A stretch of DNA of 64,000 bases, from the NCBI RefSeq assembly GCF_021347895.1, contig NC_067123.1, forward strand, positions 35,079,571 to 35,143,570. The letters are read 5' to 3'. The notes under the pieces were generated by a model, which saw nothing but the letters and a program-made list of their open reading frames with translations, did not search any database and was not told the origin of the DNA. The stretch is from Acanthochromis polyacanthus (lineage: Eukaryota; Chordata; Actinopteri; Pomacentridae). A program made the position numbers and the translations under genes. Position 1 is the stretch's first letter, and each line of letters starts with the position of its first letter. Below are positions 25,180 through 38,700 of the stretch, one piece after another.

Positions 25180-28100
25180 TTTTCATCGCCAACATTTCTT
25201 TTTCAATCCTGTCCTTAAGATTTTCAGGGGTTTGCAAATGGATGAACTAACTTTAAGTAGAATACCAGAAAATGATGGTAATACTGCGTGGATTTCACAC
25301 ACTCTCCCCTAAGATTATTACAAAATCAATTCTATTCACTCCTCTGGAAAACAATAAAATGTTCATCAAAATAAAAAGACAAGAGTTTGATTTACGTAAA
25401 TATTGTGATTTGTAAAGTTCTTCTTCGTAATGATTGAAATTTTTCAACATTTACTAAAAAATAGAACTGGTCAATGTAAACAACAATCAACACTTCTACA
25501 AAAAATGATGATGTGGTGAGCAGATATATTTTTTTAATCGTGTACATCTGCACAAATCTAAAACCTGAGTCAGTAAGGATTACATATACTGCAGATGACT
25601 TGCCAAAAATGTCTAAAACCAAGGTGGATAAATCTTTCTGAGCAGAATCTCCTCTTTGTTGAATGAATTCATTGCATAGCTGTGTGTTATGGACAGTGTG
25701 AGAAGCTGCATACAGACAGAAAACGGAGAGATCATCAGCATAATGTTGAATTTTTGCAGATGCCAAGTGTGGTCTGATTTTCTGCTTCCGCCCTCTGCTA
25801 CACACACCCTAAGTCAAACGGCTGAATGTATCAGCAGCAGGCGCTCTTCAGATAAGTCCCCTGGATGCTCTCAAACTCTTTCCATGTCACACACACACAC
25901 GCACACACACACAGAGAATCACACAGGATGAACATTGGCCAAGTAGCAAGTAGAAATTTCTGCCAAAGAATAAATCTGGGACAACTGCTTCGACATAGAA
26001 GTGGCATCGACACACACAGACACACACAGACACGCACAGAAACAGCATGTGTGAAGACTTAAACCCAGACACTTCAGCAATCAGTGATATTGTTTTCATT
26101 ATGCAGCACACCAGACACATATCAACAAGATGAACGCCCACCAGCTAACCGACCTACATACAAACAAGAACAAACGTCCGAAGAGGGATACCCAAAGACT
26201 CACACAGACAGTTATTACTAGCACTGTCTGAATGTTAGATCATTGTATTTAAACCTCTATATTAGCAAGGGCTAGTTTGAGTTTCAAACATTTGGAGAGA
26301 GGAAATATTTTGGAAACTGAAGACATTTCAGGAGGCTCTCACTTGGGGACCATTGTTTTAGTTCAGGAGAAGGAGTTAACAGATGCACAGAAGCCTGTAG
26401 ATTTTGAATTTGAATGTGAATTTGAACAGCAAGTACAGGGAGTGGTGCTTCCTAACAGACATTTATACCTTCTGTTGGGTATTTTGGTGCCAAGGCCAGG
26501 GCACACGGTGCACAGGTGAGGTGAAGAGGGGTCATTTTAATATCAAGTACCGATGATGTAAGTATGGAGTTTTTCACCTACTTTCCAACAATTACAGTTG
26601 AAACTATTGTCTGTTTTTCAGCAAACTCACTGCTGTAATTTCAATTTACTTGACATTTTTCAGCAGGAACAGGAAGAAAATAAAGAAACAACTGTTCCAC
26701 CTCACCCAGGAATGAGACTCAGTTGGTGTGCTCAAGACTTTTAGCCAAGCATGAAATCCTGGGAATACTGGACAATTATTATACAGACTGAATCCTAAAT
26801 ACTCCAAGTTGTTGTATGGATATTATATGAACATTACAAATTTCGAAAATCTTCATTTGAGAATTGCAATTTATATTTGAACACACTCATAAGTAAACGC
26901 TCCATAAAGGAAAACAGGGAACAGACCAAAAACCCAATCATCGAAAATATTCAGTCACACGTGTTTACATGGATAAAATAGCCATAAAAGCATAAAAAGG
27001 TGTTACAAATAATGTTAACCATTACAGGTTTCCAAAAACCCATGGCAGTGTTACAATGAAGCAAAGCAATGGAATTCATTTTTCATTAAAACCATCATTT
27101 TATTTTTTTACTATAATTTATCACCAACTTCCCCATTTGAGGGACTAATCAATGAGAATAACTGCTGTAGTGTGAAAGGCAACATTAATTACGGCATTTT
27201 TTTCAGAGAGAACATTCCCTATAAGATCTGTAAATAAGGTCTTGAATTACTGATTTGTTTTCTGCATTTTTGCCAGTGTGGTTTGCAAAACTCAGCCACC
27301 ACATGACCCGACTGACTCATGCGCAGAAACGTGCAAATTTGATGAAAAACGTTCCAGTTTACACCTTTTATATTTTTTTATTGCAACAGAACACATTACT
27401 GCTAAATGAAAACTGCAATATTGTGACTGCATCCCGTATACCATCGTCTTATGGCTGCAACTTTAATTCATGCATTGCAACTGACTGATTCTAATGTTCA
27501 TATCATACCTATGTGGAATGATGTTTACATCATGTTTTATGCATATTATCTACTAAGTCAAAGTCTGTAGGCTTTAAAGTGCCGTACAGGATCATGTACA
27601 TAATTATTTAATTATTACATTGAAGTCATGCTGTAAGCTGTTTATATGTTAAGAGTCTGCTTGGTAAATACAAACTACATAATTGTGCACTAAATTATTT
27701 CGCTGGTTGTTTCGGTGTCATGCGTGTGCCTTGGGTGAACAGTTTTATGCTCTTTTGTTTTACGCTCCGGAACTAACCGCCTTGTTGAGGACATCAAAGT
27801 TTTTCTAATCTAAATCTCATCTGAAATCTTTAATGCACACAGGATATGGTGTTGCACAGCGAGTTCTAATTTTACCCATCACTTCAACCTTCCATATCTC
27901 TTCTTTCATCTGTGAATATGGTACCATGCTGCTGTATACTCAGGCCCTAAAGGAAGAGGGCAAAAGGTGCTGCTGCTGCTGCAATAGTCCAACTTCCACC
28001 TCAGTTCTCCTTCTCCACTCATGAAAGCAGCTTCTACATGTTTTCCCTTTTAAAATATTTTTGCAACAAGCAAAAGATGTCTGTCTTGGCTGAAGTCCAA

Positions 28101-28837
28101 TAATATAATCCTATAAGTAACACGTTTTAGTGCGAAACCGTCTGGCTTCAGTGTCGTATTCTGTGTCATAGAAACCGCCAGGAAGTACCTCTGTTTCCGT
28201 CCCTCTACATTATAACACTTTCAGTGTGCTCACCTTTTTTTGCTTAGGTCTGCCCATGCTTTCCTCTCTCTACCTTGATTTGGTAAGTTTGACAGCCTCC
28301 CTTGTTGAAAAGGAATGAACTTGTCATCCCATTAGGGAGTCCTTTCCTGTGCTGAGTGGAAAGGAGTCAAAAAATGTGGATTGAGTTCAGGACATGGCAG
28401 TTCTCCTTGAAAACTTTCTGAGTCTGAATGGTCCTTCAAAGGAATTGGATTGAACAGCAATCATGTACTCTATGAAAGCATCAAAATAAAAAAAAAAATC
28501 ATATAACCTTATGGTTTGAAGGCTATATGTGTGGTATTTTGTTTTCTTTAGGTACAATATGTCAAGCAAATACCAGGCAGGTTGCTGATAAACACCACAC
28601 ACTGCAGTATCTCATTCAATAAGCAAAGGCTTTATCAAGACTGATTTTCTATTGTCTGAATGTCCGTCTTTCTTTTTCACGTACCACAGACCATAGTTCC
28701 ATGGGGAATTTCACTTTCTATTCAGTGGCCAGAGCGGTTGTTAAATTTTCTGAACTACAGAGGTCAGCATTGAGGCACAGCCTACACGTTCTTAACATTC
28801 CAACCAAACACACAAACACTAACACACACAGACACTT
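25180..28837. other. unique intronic stretch upstream of the sushi exon
   Basis: Short CA tracts lie near 25891-25912 and 26010-26035. No gene is recognised and nothing resembles further CUB coding sequence. Confidence 0.45.
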
Positions 28838-28843
28838 TCTGAC

Positions 28844-28956
28844 CTTCATAGTTGAGTTTGAAGCCATGTGCAGAGACGGCAAAGTCACTGGTCAGCCTCA
28901 AAGAGAAGACATGTCCCGTACTGGTGACCGGGGTAGGAACCTGGAAGCCTGTTAAC
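28844..28956 (-). CDS. csmd3: csmd3-like internal exon: C-terminal part of a CUB domain
   Basis: This is a 113-bp minus-strand exon. The acceptor is ctgcag (28957-28962) and the donor GTCAGA (28838-28843). It starts with one base completing a codon and ends in phase 1. The peptide is LTGFQVPTPVTSTGHVF, then SLRLTSDFAVSAHGFKLNYE, the last strands of a CUB domain with the usual LRLTSD...GFK.YE ending. Its final base plus the first two bases of the exon at 4319-4516 make a glutamate codon. The joined product therefore reads FKLNYEELHSTSCGNPG, the CUB-to-sushi junction seen at the N-terminus of CSMD3. This agreement of phase and content across 24 kb is the strongest evidence for the gene. The first half of the CUB domain must come from an upstream exon, which I did not find between 28957 and 64000. 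A longer open frame runs through both splice sites and is not the real coding limit. Confidence 0.88.
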
Positions 28957-28962
28957 CTGCAG

Positions 28963-29880
28963 AAACACAAACAAGGATGTGTTGTCAGGATCAGCAAATT
29001 ACAAGACATTTACACACTTTATATTGTTGATCACACAAAGCTTGTTGACTTTTCACAGCTCATAAATTAATTTGTGATGTGTTAAAAGTACCAGAAGACA
29101 CATTCATCAACAGCAGATAAATAATAACACAGATCTATTATCCAACAGATCTGCCTGTCGTGTAATCACTTATTTTCCTGATTAGTCATCAAAAAATCCA
29201 TGTGAGATGTTCTATACAATTTCAAAAACTTTTCATAGCTGTTCTGCCTAGAATTCAAAGAAATTCAAAGTAAAATCCTCACACAGGAAAAACCTTTTGA
29301 TACATTGTTTGTTTTGCCAAGTTTAATGCAAAAACATACTGTTTGTGCAGGATCATGCAGTGGTACTTATAAACTCCAGCTGCTACTCATCACGAAGCAA
29401 ACATGCTGATTTCCAGTCATTTCTTTTACTATTAACAGTTTGATGATTTGATAACACGCTTGCACCAGAACCACCTCCGAGGCGGAACACAAACAGCCTC
29501 CATTGTTTGACCATATAAAGAAGGTTTGTCCTGGAACCCACTGCCCAATAAGGGCTTTCAAATAAATCAAGCCACGATCCAAGTCTACCAAACAAAAAGA
29601 GCGTCTTGGGAAGCTAACCAATAATACTAAAATGGGCTGGTGCTGCACAGATCAGTGCACAGTACAACAGGAGTCAGGCAGGAATACAAGGCTGCCTTTA
29701 ATGTGTACTCCACATGTTTGAGTTTGTCCTCGAAAAACACGCTCACGCACAGCCGCCCAGGTGGGCCTCTCGCAGCGAGGTACCTTGAATTAAATGAGGA
29801 GGAAGTGTGATGGAGGAATGGAAGGCCAGCTCTTTTTTGAGATATGGAAAAGAGCCAAACCGTCTCGCTGCCACTGCGAC
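28963..29880. other. start of the upstream csmd intron
   Basis: Unique sequence with no recognised feature. I specifically looked for the first half of the CUB domain and did not find it. Confidence 0.45.
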
Positions 29881-29884
29881 ACAT

Positions 29885-30225
29885 TTTTTTTTTCCCTGCA
29901 GCTACTGTTCCTGCTTTTATTTCCTCCCTTCCTCTTCCTTACCTCTTCCCTCAATCCACTCATGCCATCCTTTCCTCTGGCATTAAGTCGCCTATTCCAT
30001 TCTTTTTCTTCCCTTTTAACTTCCACCACCCGTACAGACCTCCTCCCCTTTTATCTGTGCTCCTCTCTACACTTCCCTCTGTGGCATTTATCCACCTAAT
30101 ACTCTGTTCTTTCTCTCTCCTCTTCAGTGCTGCTGAACTCTATTCCCTTTCCCTGGCAATCTCATATTCATGTTATTCCAGTCTTTCCTTCACTTCTCTC
30201 TCTCTCTACATTGTCTATATGTATA
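29885..30225 (+). repeat. pyrimidine-rich low-complexity block
   Basis: C/T-dominated sequence ending in TATATGTATATATTCTG. The Ser/Leu/Phe-rich open frames across it (29794-30242) are compositional artefacts. Confidence 0.6.
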
Positions 30226-30249
30226 TATTCTGTATATATTAGATACGTT

Positions 30250-30460
30250 GTGTAATTTATAATGCCGTAGGGTCTCAGGTATATTAATACATTAATCAGG
30301 TTATTCTGCATAATTAATAATACTGTAGGGTCTCAGGTTTAATATGTATTATAGTCAGGTAAAATACCACTTCATTAAATTTTCCTTGAGTTTCATTCCT
30401 TAATATGTAAATTATTTATGAAAAATTTCACCATAAATAACATTACAGGGTCTTGATCTC
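30250..30460 (+). repeat. small degenerate minisatellite, period about 58-60 bp
   Basis: GTAGGGTCTCAGGT occurs at 30267 and 30325, and as ACAGGGTCTTGAT at 30445, each preceded by TAAT.ATA and followed by a TATTA..TCAGG-type segment. The gap between the second and third copies is two periods, so a decayed unit may lie between them. Confidence 0.55.
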
Positions 30461-30689
30461 AACATTTACTCATGTTCAGATACTTCCGTCATGCAAATTG
30501 TAATCCTTTTTACTGGAGGGTGCTGTGATGCAACTACTGTTGTTTTAAATGGGCTACAAAAAAACTAAAGAAAAAAAAACATGTGACTTGACTTGCTTAT
30601 TTTATCTTGGTATGTTGCATGCTTAGGATCTCATATATTTGTTTTGATTATTTTTTTTACTATCATTTGGCTAATTTGACATTTGTTTT

Positions 30690-30765
30690 ATTTTAAAGCA
30701 CGTCGCAATTTTGTTCTTGAAAGGTGCTATACAAATAAAGCTGTTGTTGCTGTGATATCACCTGT
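30690..30765 (+). repeat. possible retroelement 3' tail
   Basis: GAAAGGTGCTATACAAATAAAG followed by CTG/TTG units resembles the 3' tails of fish LINE/SINE elements. Only the tail is recognisable. Confidence 0.4.
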
Positions 30766-31214
30766 TTTTTGGATCTACATTGAATTCCCCTACTCTCCAT
30801 TCTCCCACATTTACCTTCTCCCTTTCTTCCCAATCATGTCACAACTTTTGAATGAACATGAATAAATGTAACTGTATGTTTCAGTATCTGAAACCAGCTG
30901 AACAGCTACTTATTAATACATTTTGTGTATCTTCCTGTTTCTTTTTACCCTCTTGTCACATTTGAGGAATGCCTGGAAATACACAGCAGGTAAATTCATT
31001 CTTGTCCTTGAAATATTTGTACTTGTGAGCTGTTAAAAAGTAATATCTTACTGTTTAACATGGTAATGTGAAGAGATAATTTGTCTTGCCACAATCGCAC
31101 ACAATCTGTCTCCATCTAGAATTGAAAAATTTGAGCATAACATACCCCCCCCTAGTTCTGATAAAGTGCTTCTAATTTTTTTCCTTTGAATAAACATTCA
31201 CACAATGCAGCAAC

Positions 31215-32095
31215 TTGCTTTCATTTTGTATTCTCCTGCCCCATCCTTGCACTCATCTCTCTTTTCAATCTGCCTTTCCATTTTTCTTTCTGTCTCCACA
31301 TTTTAATTTATTAAACTTTCTATCAGCGAAAGCAGCCGCAGTTTCTTTAAGAACCTGCCCTCTCCCGGCCCTCTATGCATTCTTCCTTTCAGCCCTTCTT
31401 TCATCTTCTCTTCCTGCCTCCTACCTTGCTTATCCTCAATTTCGGATCTGCTTTTACCTCTCCTGTCGTCTTTTCATCTCTCCATCCTCCCGTTTATTTC
31501 TTCCATCCCCCCCACATCATCCTTTTCATTTCTATTCATTGTCTGCCATCTCCTATGCTTTCTTCCCGTCTTTCTTTCACTCCATCCCTTGTTTCTTATT
31601 TGCAATTTCCCATACATCCTATGTTTTCTCAGTTGCTAGTTCAAATTTGTTCCCCTCCTGTACATGCGCTTTTCACTAATCATTCCGTCTATCCACCTTT
31701 CTGTTCATCCAAACCGTCCTTCACCCCTTCTTGCAAGCTTCTCTCCTGTCACTTTGCTTTCCATTGTTGTCTATTTCCCCTGTCTCTGGGTTGCTCCTGC
31801 CTTGCATGTTGATTCTCATTTCTCAACCGACTTACTCCCTTTGTATTTCTTTGTTCTATCTCATCTAATCCAATATCACTCAAAGCACAAATGGCGGCGA
31901 CTTTCTTAAAAGTGCCCGACCATCTCTTCATTCTTTCTCTTCATTTCTAATCTATACCATACCTATTTTTTTTGTCTGTCATTGTTCCTGTTTTTGGTCA
32001 TTTCCTGACCTTATTTTCACTCCAAATCTTTTTTTCTTCCACTGTCCTCCATTACCTTATTTCCCCTTATGTGTTTTTTTTTTTTTGGTCCTTTA
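31215..32095 (+). repeat. long pyrimidine-rich block
   Basis: Nearly 900 bp are strongly biased to C and T on the plus strand, so the csmd pre-mRNA is purine-rich here. The open frames of 145 and 154 residues are Ser/Phe/Pro/Leu compositional artefacts with no domain. Confidence 0.6.
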
Positions 32096-32597
32096 CAGTG
32101 TTTCCCATGTTGAAGCCAGCATGGAGTAAGCATGATGTGGGGATAATGACGAACAGTGTGTCACCATAACTGCAGTAGGAAATGATTTCTGCACATTCAC
32201 ATGCAGACTTCTCTGCATTACTACTGTAAATAATATAGCAATAAAACCCAATGGTCTGCATGTGTAGTCAAGTATGAAATGCATAAAGTAAGAAAAGGTA
32301 AAGCACAAACGTTGCATTGTTATTCCTACATTATTAGGGTTGAACCATCTCCACATAGCACTTGGGAAACATTTAAAAAGTGGCATGTCAGAGGCAGCCC
32401 TGATTCATAAACACAACAGTAAATATACTAGCAGATAAATGTTATAATTACTGCCAAATATGCAAGTTATTCTAACATTTTCATCTACATCCAGCTAGGA
32501 TCAGTGCTTTCTCAAAATAAATATGGCCATGCAGTCTGTTTGAGTTTTTCCACTCAACAACTGCAATTGTAAGTCAGACTGCTGATTATATTGATAG

Positions 32598-33313
32598 TAG
32601 GGCAGGCCTGAATAGTGGTTTCTGGCCTCCGAATATTCGGGCCCTATTAAAGACGAATATTCGGATATTCGTTCCGCCCCGTAACGTCCGCCTGGTGGGG
32701 TGCGCGCGGCGGCGGCGGAGACGGCCCGAATATTCGGATCCGTTTGTGTGGTTCGTGCGGCGGCGCGGCAGCGGCAGCGGAGACGGCCCGAATCGTCGGA
32801 TCAGTTTGTCTGGTCTCCCGGGTCCACATTTTGCCCTCGTTTAGTCTTTAGTTAAACTGAAGAATTCCCAAACACCGGTCTTCAACATCTTGTCTTGTGT
32901 TTATGCAACGAAGTGAAGCGTGGCTTCAGAGTCGGCAGCCACCCGGCCATTCGGGTGGTGTTTACAAACACGAATGGAGGAGCCGAAATGAGCCGAAGAA
33001 CACGGCGGGATGAGCCGAAATGGGCCGAAGGCACAGGGAAGAGACGAGCTCCGATATTTTCGTTTGGGGGGAGGAAGGGGTGATCACATCGACATGTGTA
33101 TATGTTATAGACATATGTGTATATGTTTCTGTGATCACAGGACGAGATGAGCCGATGTGGGCAGAAGGCGGAGGGAGGACAGTAACTCTGCATATTCTTT
33201 CCGCCCGGTGACGTCTGATGGCAGTGGCGGCAGGGGGCGAATACTCGGATACCAAATTAATATCCGGATAGTGCCGTAGCGAACGAATATTTGGATATTC
33301 GGGTCCAGCCCTA
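32598..33313. mobile_element. hAT-like non-autonomous element with 8-bp target-site duplication
   Basis: The element starts TAGGGCAGGCCTGAATA and ends GGTCCAGCCCTA, so its termini are inverted copies of TAGGGC.GG. The same 8 bp, ATTGATAG, flanks both sides (32590-32597 and 33314-33321). Eight-bp duplications and (C/T)AGGG termini are typical of hAT transposons. The interior is GC- and CpG-rich, with repeated CGAATATTCGGAT palindromes near both ends, and contains no transposase. Two internal direct duplications are visible: GGCGGCGG...GAGACGGCCCGAAT at 32707 and 32769, and GATGAGCCGA...GGGC.GAAGGC at 33008 and 33144. Confidence 0.8.
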
Positions 33314-33321
33314 ATTGATAG

Positions 33322-33979
33322 CATATTGATAGCTGTTTTAGTCATGTTACACTTTAACAAGATGTATTATGGCAAAAAGGACATTCACCACTGAAAGCAA
33401 AAAAGAAAATGAGAGATTAATTTCTAACAGTCTTTGTATTCACTGCATTGTAAGTACCCTCTTAAATTTTTTTTTTTAAATGGGCACATATCATTATGAA
33501 TATAAACCTCACACCATGCCCTTTCTCTGCTTCCTCTCCAATATCTTATTTGTGGTGCTACACTCTAGCAAAAAACAGCCTTTCTGCATGTGTGCATACA
33601 CACACATATCCTCTATTTTCTGTGTAACAATTTATCTGCAGATTTATTTTTCTTCAGATTATGAGGTAAAACCAGAATTTTAAATGAAAGGGAGATGGAA
33701 CAGAGGGTGTCAGGCATTCAAGGTCTGCTCCTGTGGGAATGTGTGTGCGGGTGTGTGTTTATGCATCTGTGTTTAGTGTATACAGTGAAATTACATTAGC
33801 AAGTATATGAAGAACTAGCTAATATCAGCAGTCACAGTGCTTTCTCTCGCACACACATACAAAAACATAAGAGGGAATGCACACGAACGCATGCACAGAT
33901 ACAGACAGAGACACACTATTCTCTATATTTTCTCCCAAAAAGCAACCACGCAGTCTGTATAATGCGATTGGCAGACCCA
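33322..33979. other. unique intronic stretch
   Basis: Nothing recognised. A second ATTGATAG at 33325-33332 shows that the hAT target site lay in a short natural repeat. Confidence 0.4.
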
Positions 33980-34894
<915 letters not shown>

Positions 34895-35113
34895 GTCCCC
34901 CGCCGCAGACAAGGATTTGAAAGTCAAAGTCAACAAACGCTCGGTGTGACCTTGAAAATTATGCGAAGGTCACCCAAATTGACTGGTGTCGGGGATCATC
35001 CTAATACATGTTGACATCAAATTTGAAGAAGATCCGACAATTCCTTCATGCGATATCGCGCAGACAAGGATACTAGGTCCCCCTCTTCTAGGTCCGTTCG
35101 CGTGGCGGGGGAC
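34895..35113. mobile_element. 219-bp MITE-like repeat with GTCCCCCGCC termini
   Basis: The ends are GTCCCCCGCCGC and GTGGCGGGGGAC, an inverted pair. The interior contains TGACCTTGA (34947-34955), 8 bp, then CGAAGGTCA (34964-34972). The same module occurs in the repeat at 51.4 kb. It has no coding capacity. A clear target-site duplication is not visible. Confidence 0.6.
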
Positions 35114-35129
35114 AATAAGCATCACCAAA

Positions 35130-35756
35130 TCAATGGATTCACTTCCTAGATCTAAGGTCACTTCCCATAGTGCATCCTGGCAAACCAAACATCCAACCAC
35201 AGGTGGAAAACAGTCCAAGAAAATGCTGATGAGGAAGACCAAGAAGAAGAAGAGAATTGCTTGGGGCAAGAAACACAAGAAACAAACAATAAACCAGGGG
35301 AAATTTGACCAATCCAAGATTCTGGTCTTTAATTTCAATCGCCGTCAGATGCAGACAAGGTGAATGGACGGTATCTGCATTGAGCATAAAGGAGGAGATG
35401 CATTGTGTGTGGGGGGGCCTTGCTGGTGCAGAATTCAAGGCCACATTTAATCACCATGGCTACCACAAGAGTTTGATTTGTTCTCAGTGGGACCATAATT
35501 TGTTTTTCAACAGGACAATGACCCAGAACACACCTCAAGGTGATGTAAAGGCTATTGACCAAGAAGCAGAGTGCTGCATCGGATGACCCCATCTCCACAG
35601 GCGACCAGCCTAAACCCATTTGAGATGTTTTTAAATGAGCTGGACCACAGAGTGAAGGAAAATCAGCCAAGAGGTGCTCAGCATGTGGGTAAAACAGAAA
35701 AAAAAGAAGCAAACTTCTTGAATGAGTATGTTCAAACTTTTGACTGCTACATATAC
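35130..35756 (+). mobile_element. degraded Tc1/mariner element, catalytic half
   Basis: Plus-strand fragments in different frames spell a fish Tc1 transposase: RIAWGKKHKKQTINQGKF and FNRRQ (the W..VLF.DESKF region, with the first catalytic Asp lost), then VFQQDNDPEHTS (second Asp block), then LNPFEMFLNELDHRVKENQP (the DLNPIE glutamate block). It ends near CAAACTTTTGACTGCTACATAT, a diverged copy of the Tc1 3' end. Frameshifts and stops make it a pseudogene. The N-terminal DNA-binding half is not recognisable. Confidence 0.75.
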
Positions 35757-35759
35757 ACA

Positions 35760-38700
35760 CACAGAGATTGATAGAGTTACAATTATTCCCTGTGGGATTC
35801 CTTTAACAGAAATAGTAAGTACATGAATCAATCAGCACATTATGGCTATAATGTCTAACATTTCTGCATTAAAATATCTAAAAAGATCAAAAGTACTATA
35901 TTGTATTGAGTATCTATACTATTCGTGATGCTTGCTACAATGTTAAATTGCAGAGAAATGTAGACATTTGTTCAATTCAACAGTGAATAAAGCTTTAAAG
36001 GATTACTTTACCCATGAACATCACTTCCGCTTAAGTAATGTCAAATAGATATTCATCCTAAGTGGTGGTAAAGACAACAATTCATATGATCCTAAGCAAC
36101 ATCTTCAAAATACCTCTTTTGTTATTGCTGTGATTGAGAGACCTCTAGTGTAGATATTACACACTGTGTTAAATTTAACTACAAATAGATGAAGAATTAG
36201 CGTCTATTCACTGTTAGGGATCAGTTTCAGCTGCTCTTAGTTTTGGATGATGAGGTCAAAGACCAGTTGCGAACACTAAGTCTAATATGTTGCTTAAGTT
36301 GACTGAATAAAGGACAGATTAGAGCAATTTCAAAACCCTACAGAGATATTTAAACATTTAAATGAGACTTTAAGCAGTCTAGGCTGTTGTCTAATACAAT
36401 TTAAGACTGCAAAAAGTACCTAAAAACACTTTTATGCATTAAAGACACTTGAATGTGCATTGTTAAATGACTTCATTTCAGTTTTGGTCTCCCACCTTAA
36501 GGCCAAACTATTTTATAACAGAACTAGATGCAAATGTACATGTTTTTCCTGATCAGTAGCAGCCACGACTGATACCAAAACAGTGAGTAAAATCTGCGAG
36601 GTAGAGGCTGTTTACTCTCCCTCAGCTAGTGTCAGTATGTGTAGCTACCAGTCCCTAACCACCAAGTAACAGTACCGAGAGACCAGTGGGAGTGTCTGTG
36701 CGTGAGCTAGAGAAAGTGTGTACATCTGTGGTTGTATGTTCGTGTGTGAATGTGTATTTTGGTTTGTTTTTGTGTATTTTATTGAGTTGATACTGACCCA
36801 AGGCCTGACCCGACAAACCAAAATGCTCTTAACCTCCTCTTCCTCCAGCAGTCTCTCAATGTTCTTCCATCTATCTTTTTCCTCTCCTCCCTTATATCCT
36901 GACTTATTCCATCGGGAAAACAATAACTGTGTCAATTGTCTAACCATTGACTAGCCACTCTACTTTCTTCCCTACAGAGTGGGTAGCTTTCTATATTATA
37001 TATAGTTCAAGCCCCTCTGCCTGCTTCCTTTCTTCTTACTGTTCTCTCTGCATGTCTTCCCACTCAAGAGCACCCATATTTCAGCATGCAAAATGTACTT
37101 TTTCTTAAATGCGGGAGGCAAAACTGAGCTCTCTTGATTTTGTAAATATTAAAATGATATAAATTTAAGCTTCTCTTCCTGTTTCTTGTAGGTTTAGATT
37201 AGATTTTCCAGAGATCAACAGTACAATACCTTAAAATAACACACACACACAAAAAAATGCAAGTACTGACATTTTTGCTAGTGGCTGAATGTAGCAAATT
37301 CCCACTTCAACTATTGTAGCTGTCATGATATATGCATGTGTTTTGATACTTTTCCATTTTATTTTGACCTATGAATCTTCAGAATATATCTACATACAGA
37401 TGACACTGTTCTATACTTTAATGTTATGAGCAACAGTTATACAAAAACAAAAATAAGATAAATTAAAAATCAAAGGGCATCAATGTGGGTCTTATTTTAA
37501 ATTACTTTCTCCCTATGTCAGTATAGTCTTTTTAAAGCAATCTATCTCAAAATGAAACCTGACACATTGGATCCATTTAACAGCCATACAGACTGTGTTC
37601 AATCAAACCTCACACTCACACTCCAGTATTGTCACATAGTATTTTGATGGGTCTATTTGTTTTATTTCTTGAACATCAGTTTCTCTTATTTCAGTACTGT
37701 TTCATCATGCGGTTTCTACTTAATATTCATATGATCATCAGACAAATTCTCTCTTTCTTACGCAAACACGCATTCATAGAGGTCCTCAAACCTATACGGT
37801 TCATTCGGTTCATTTACATCATGATTTTTCACACCTTATTGCAGGTTTCTTAGTTCTGTTTATGCATGTATGTGTCCTATGTCTCATTTTGGAGACCAAA
37901 TTCTAATTTGGAACATCATGTATGACAACACAAATGTAATTGCAAGACACACTTGGTGTCTCCAATTTATTTTCACTGCCTGAAGACCTTGAGGGAAGAT
38001 TGAACATCTGCCACACTGCAAGGTCTTCTGGATAGTGTCTAAAAATTTGTGTTGCTTGTTTTTATGTTTGCCTGCATATGCTGTTTGAGCACTGTGCCTA
38101 GGTTCTTTCGTATTCAAATAGCAGTACTAATAAATATAACAACATTTTTCCCCATCGCTGTGAGTTGAGAAAATGTGTCCTCCAAATAATTATTTTTCTG
38201 TAACCCTTATTTTTATAAAGAAGCACTTGAGATTCCGAAGTTGAAAATGTAACATATTTAAATGAATAAGAATGAGGATAACCACAATTTACTGATACAC
38301 TTTAAGAAGATAACCTGTGATTATCCCTTCTTATTTTGTACCAGTTTGCAATAAAGGAGATACGTGTGTGGTAGCTGCAGAACTCCTGATACACCACCTT
38401 CATTTAACCTTCTATCTTTTTATTTAAAAGAAACATCATTAAAAAAAAAACATTTTAATTCAGAAAATCAGAGAACATGCTCATCAGTACTTTAAATCCA
38501 GCTCTACATTTTTCTACTCCATAAGTAAGGCTAACCTGAGGGGAAAAAAATATACGTGAAAAACAGCTCAGCATTTGTGAATTTAAAGGTGACACTGAAA
38601 GCATCCATTCCCCCCCCTTTTTTCTCCTCCATCCCTCCCCTACACTTTATGTCCAGTAGATTTATTTCTTTTACTGGTGTTCAAAGTTCAGGGTCTGTAG

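Noticed and set aside
28782..29009. 75-residue continuous frame across the CUB exon
   Set aside because: It runs through the acceptor and donor; only 28844-28956 matches CUB, so the ends are intron.
31215..31812. 145- and 154-residue open frames
   Set aside because: Pyrimidine-rich DNA lacks stop codons (TAA, TAG and TGA need purines); the products are Ser/Phe/Pro/Leu only and have no domain.
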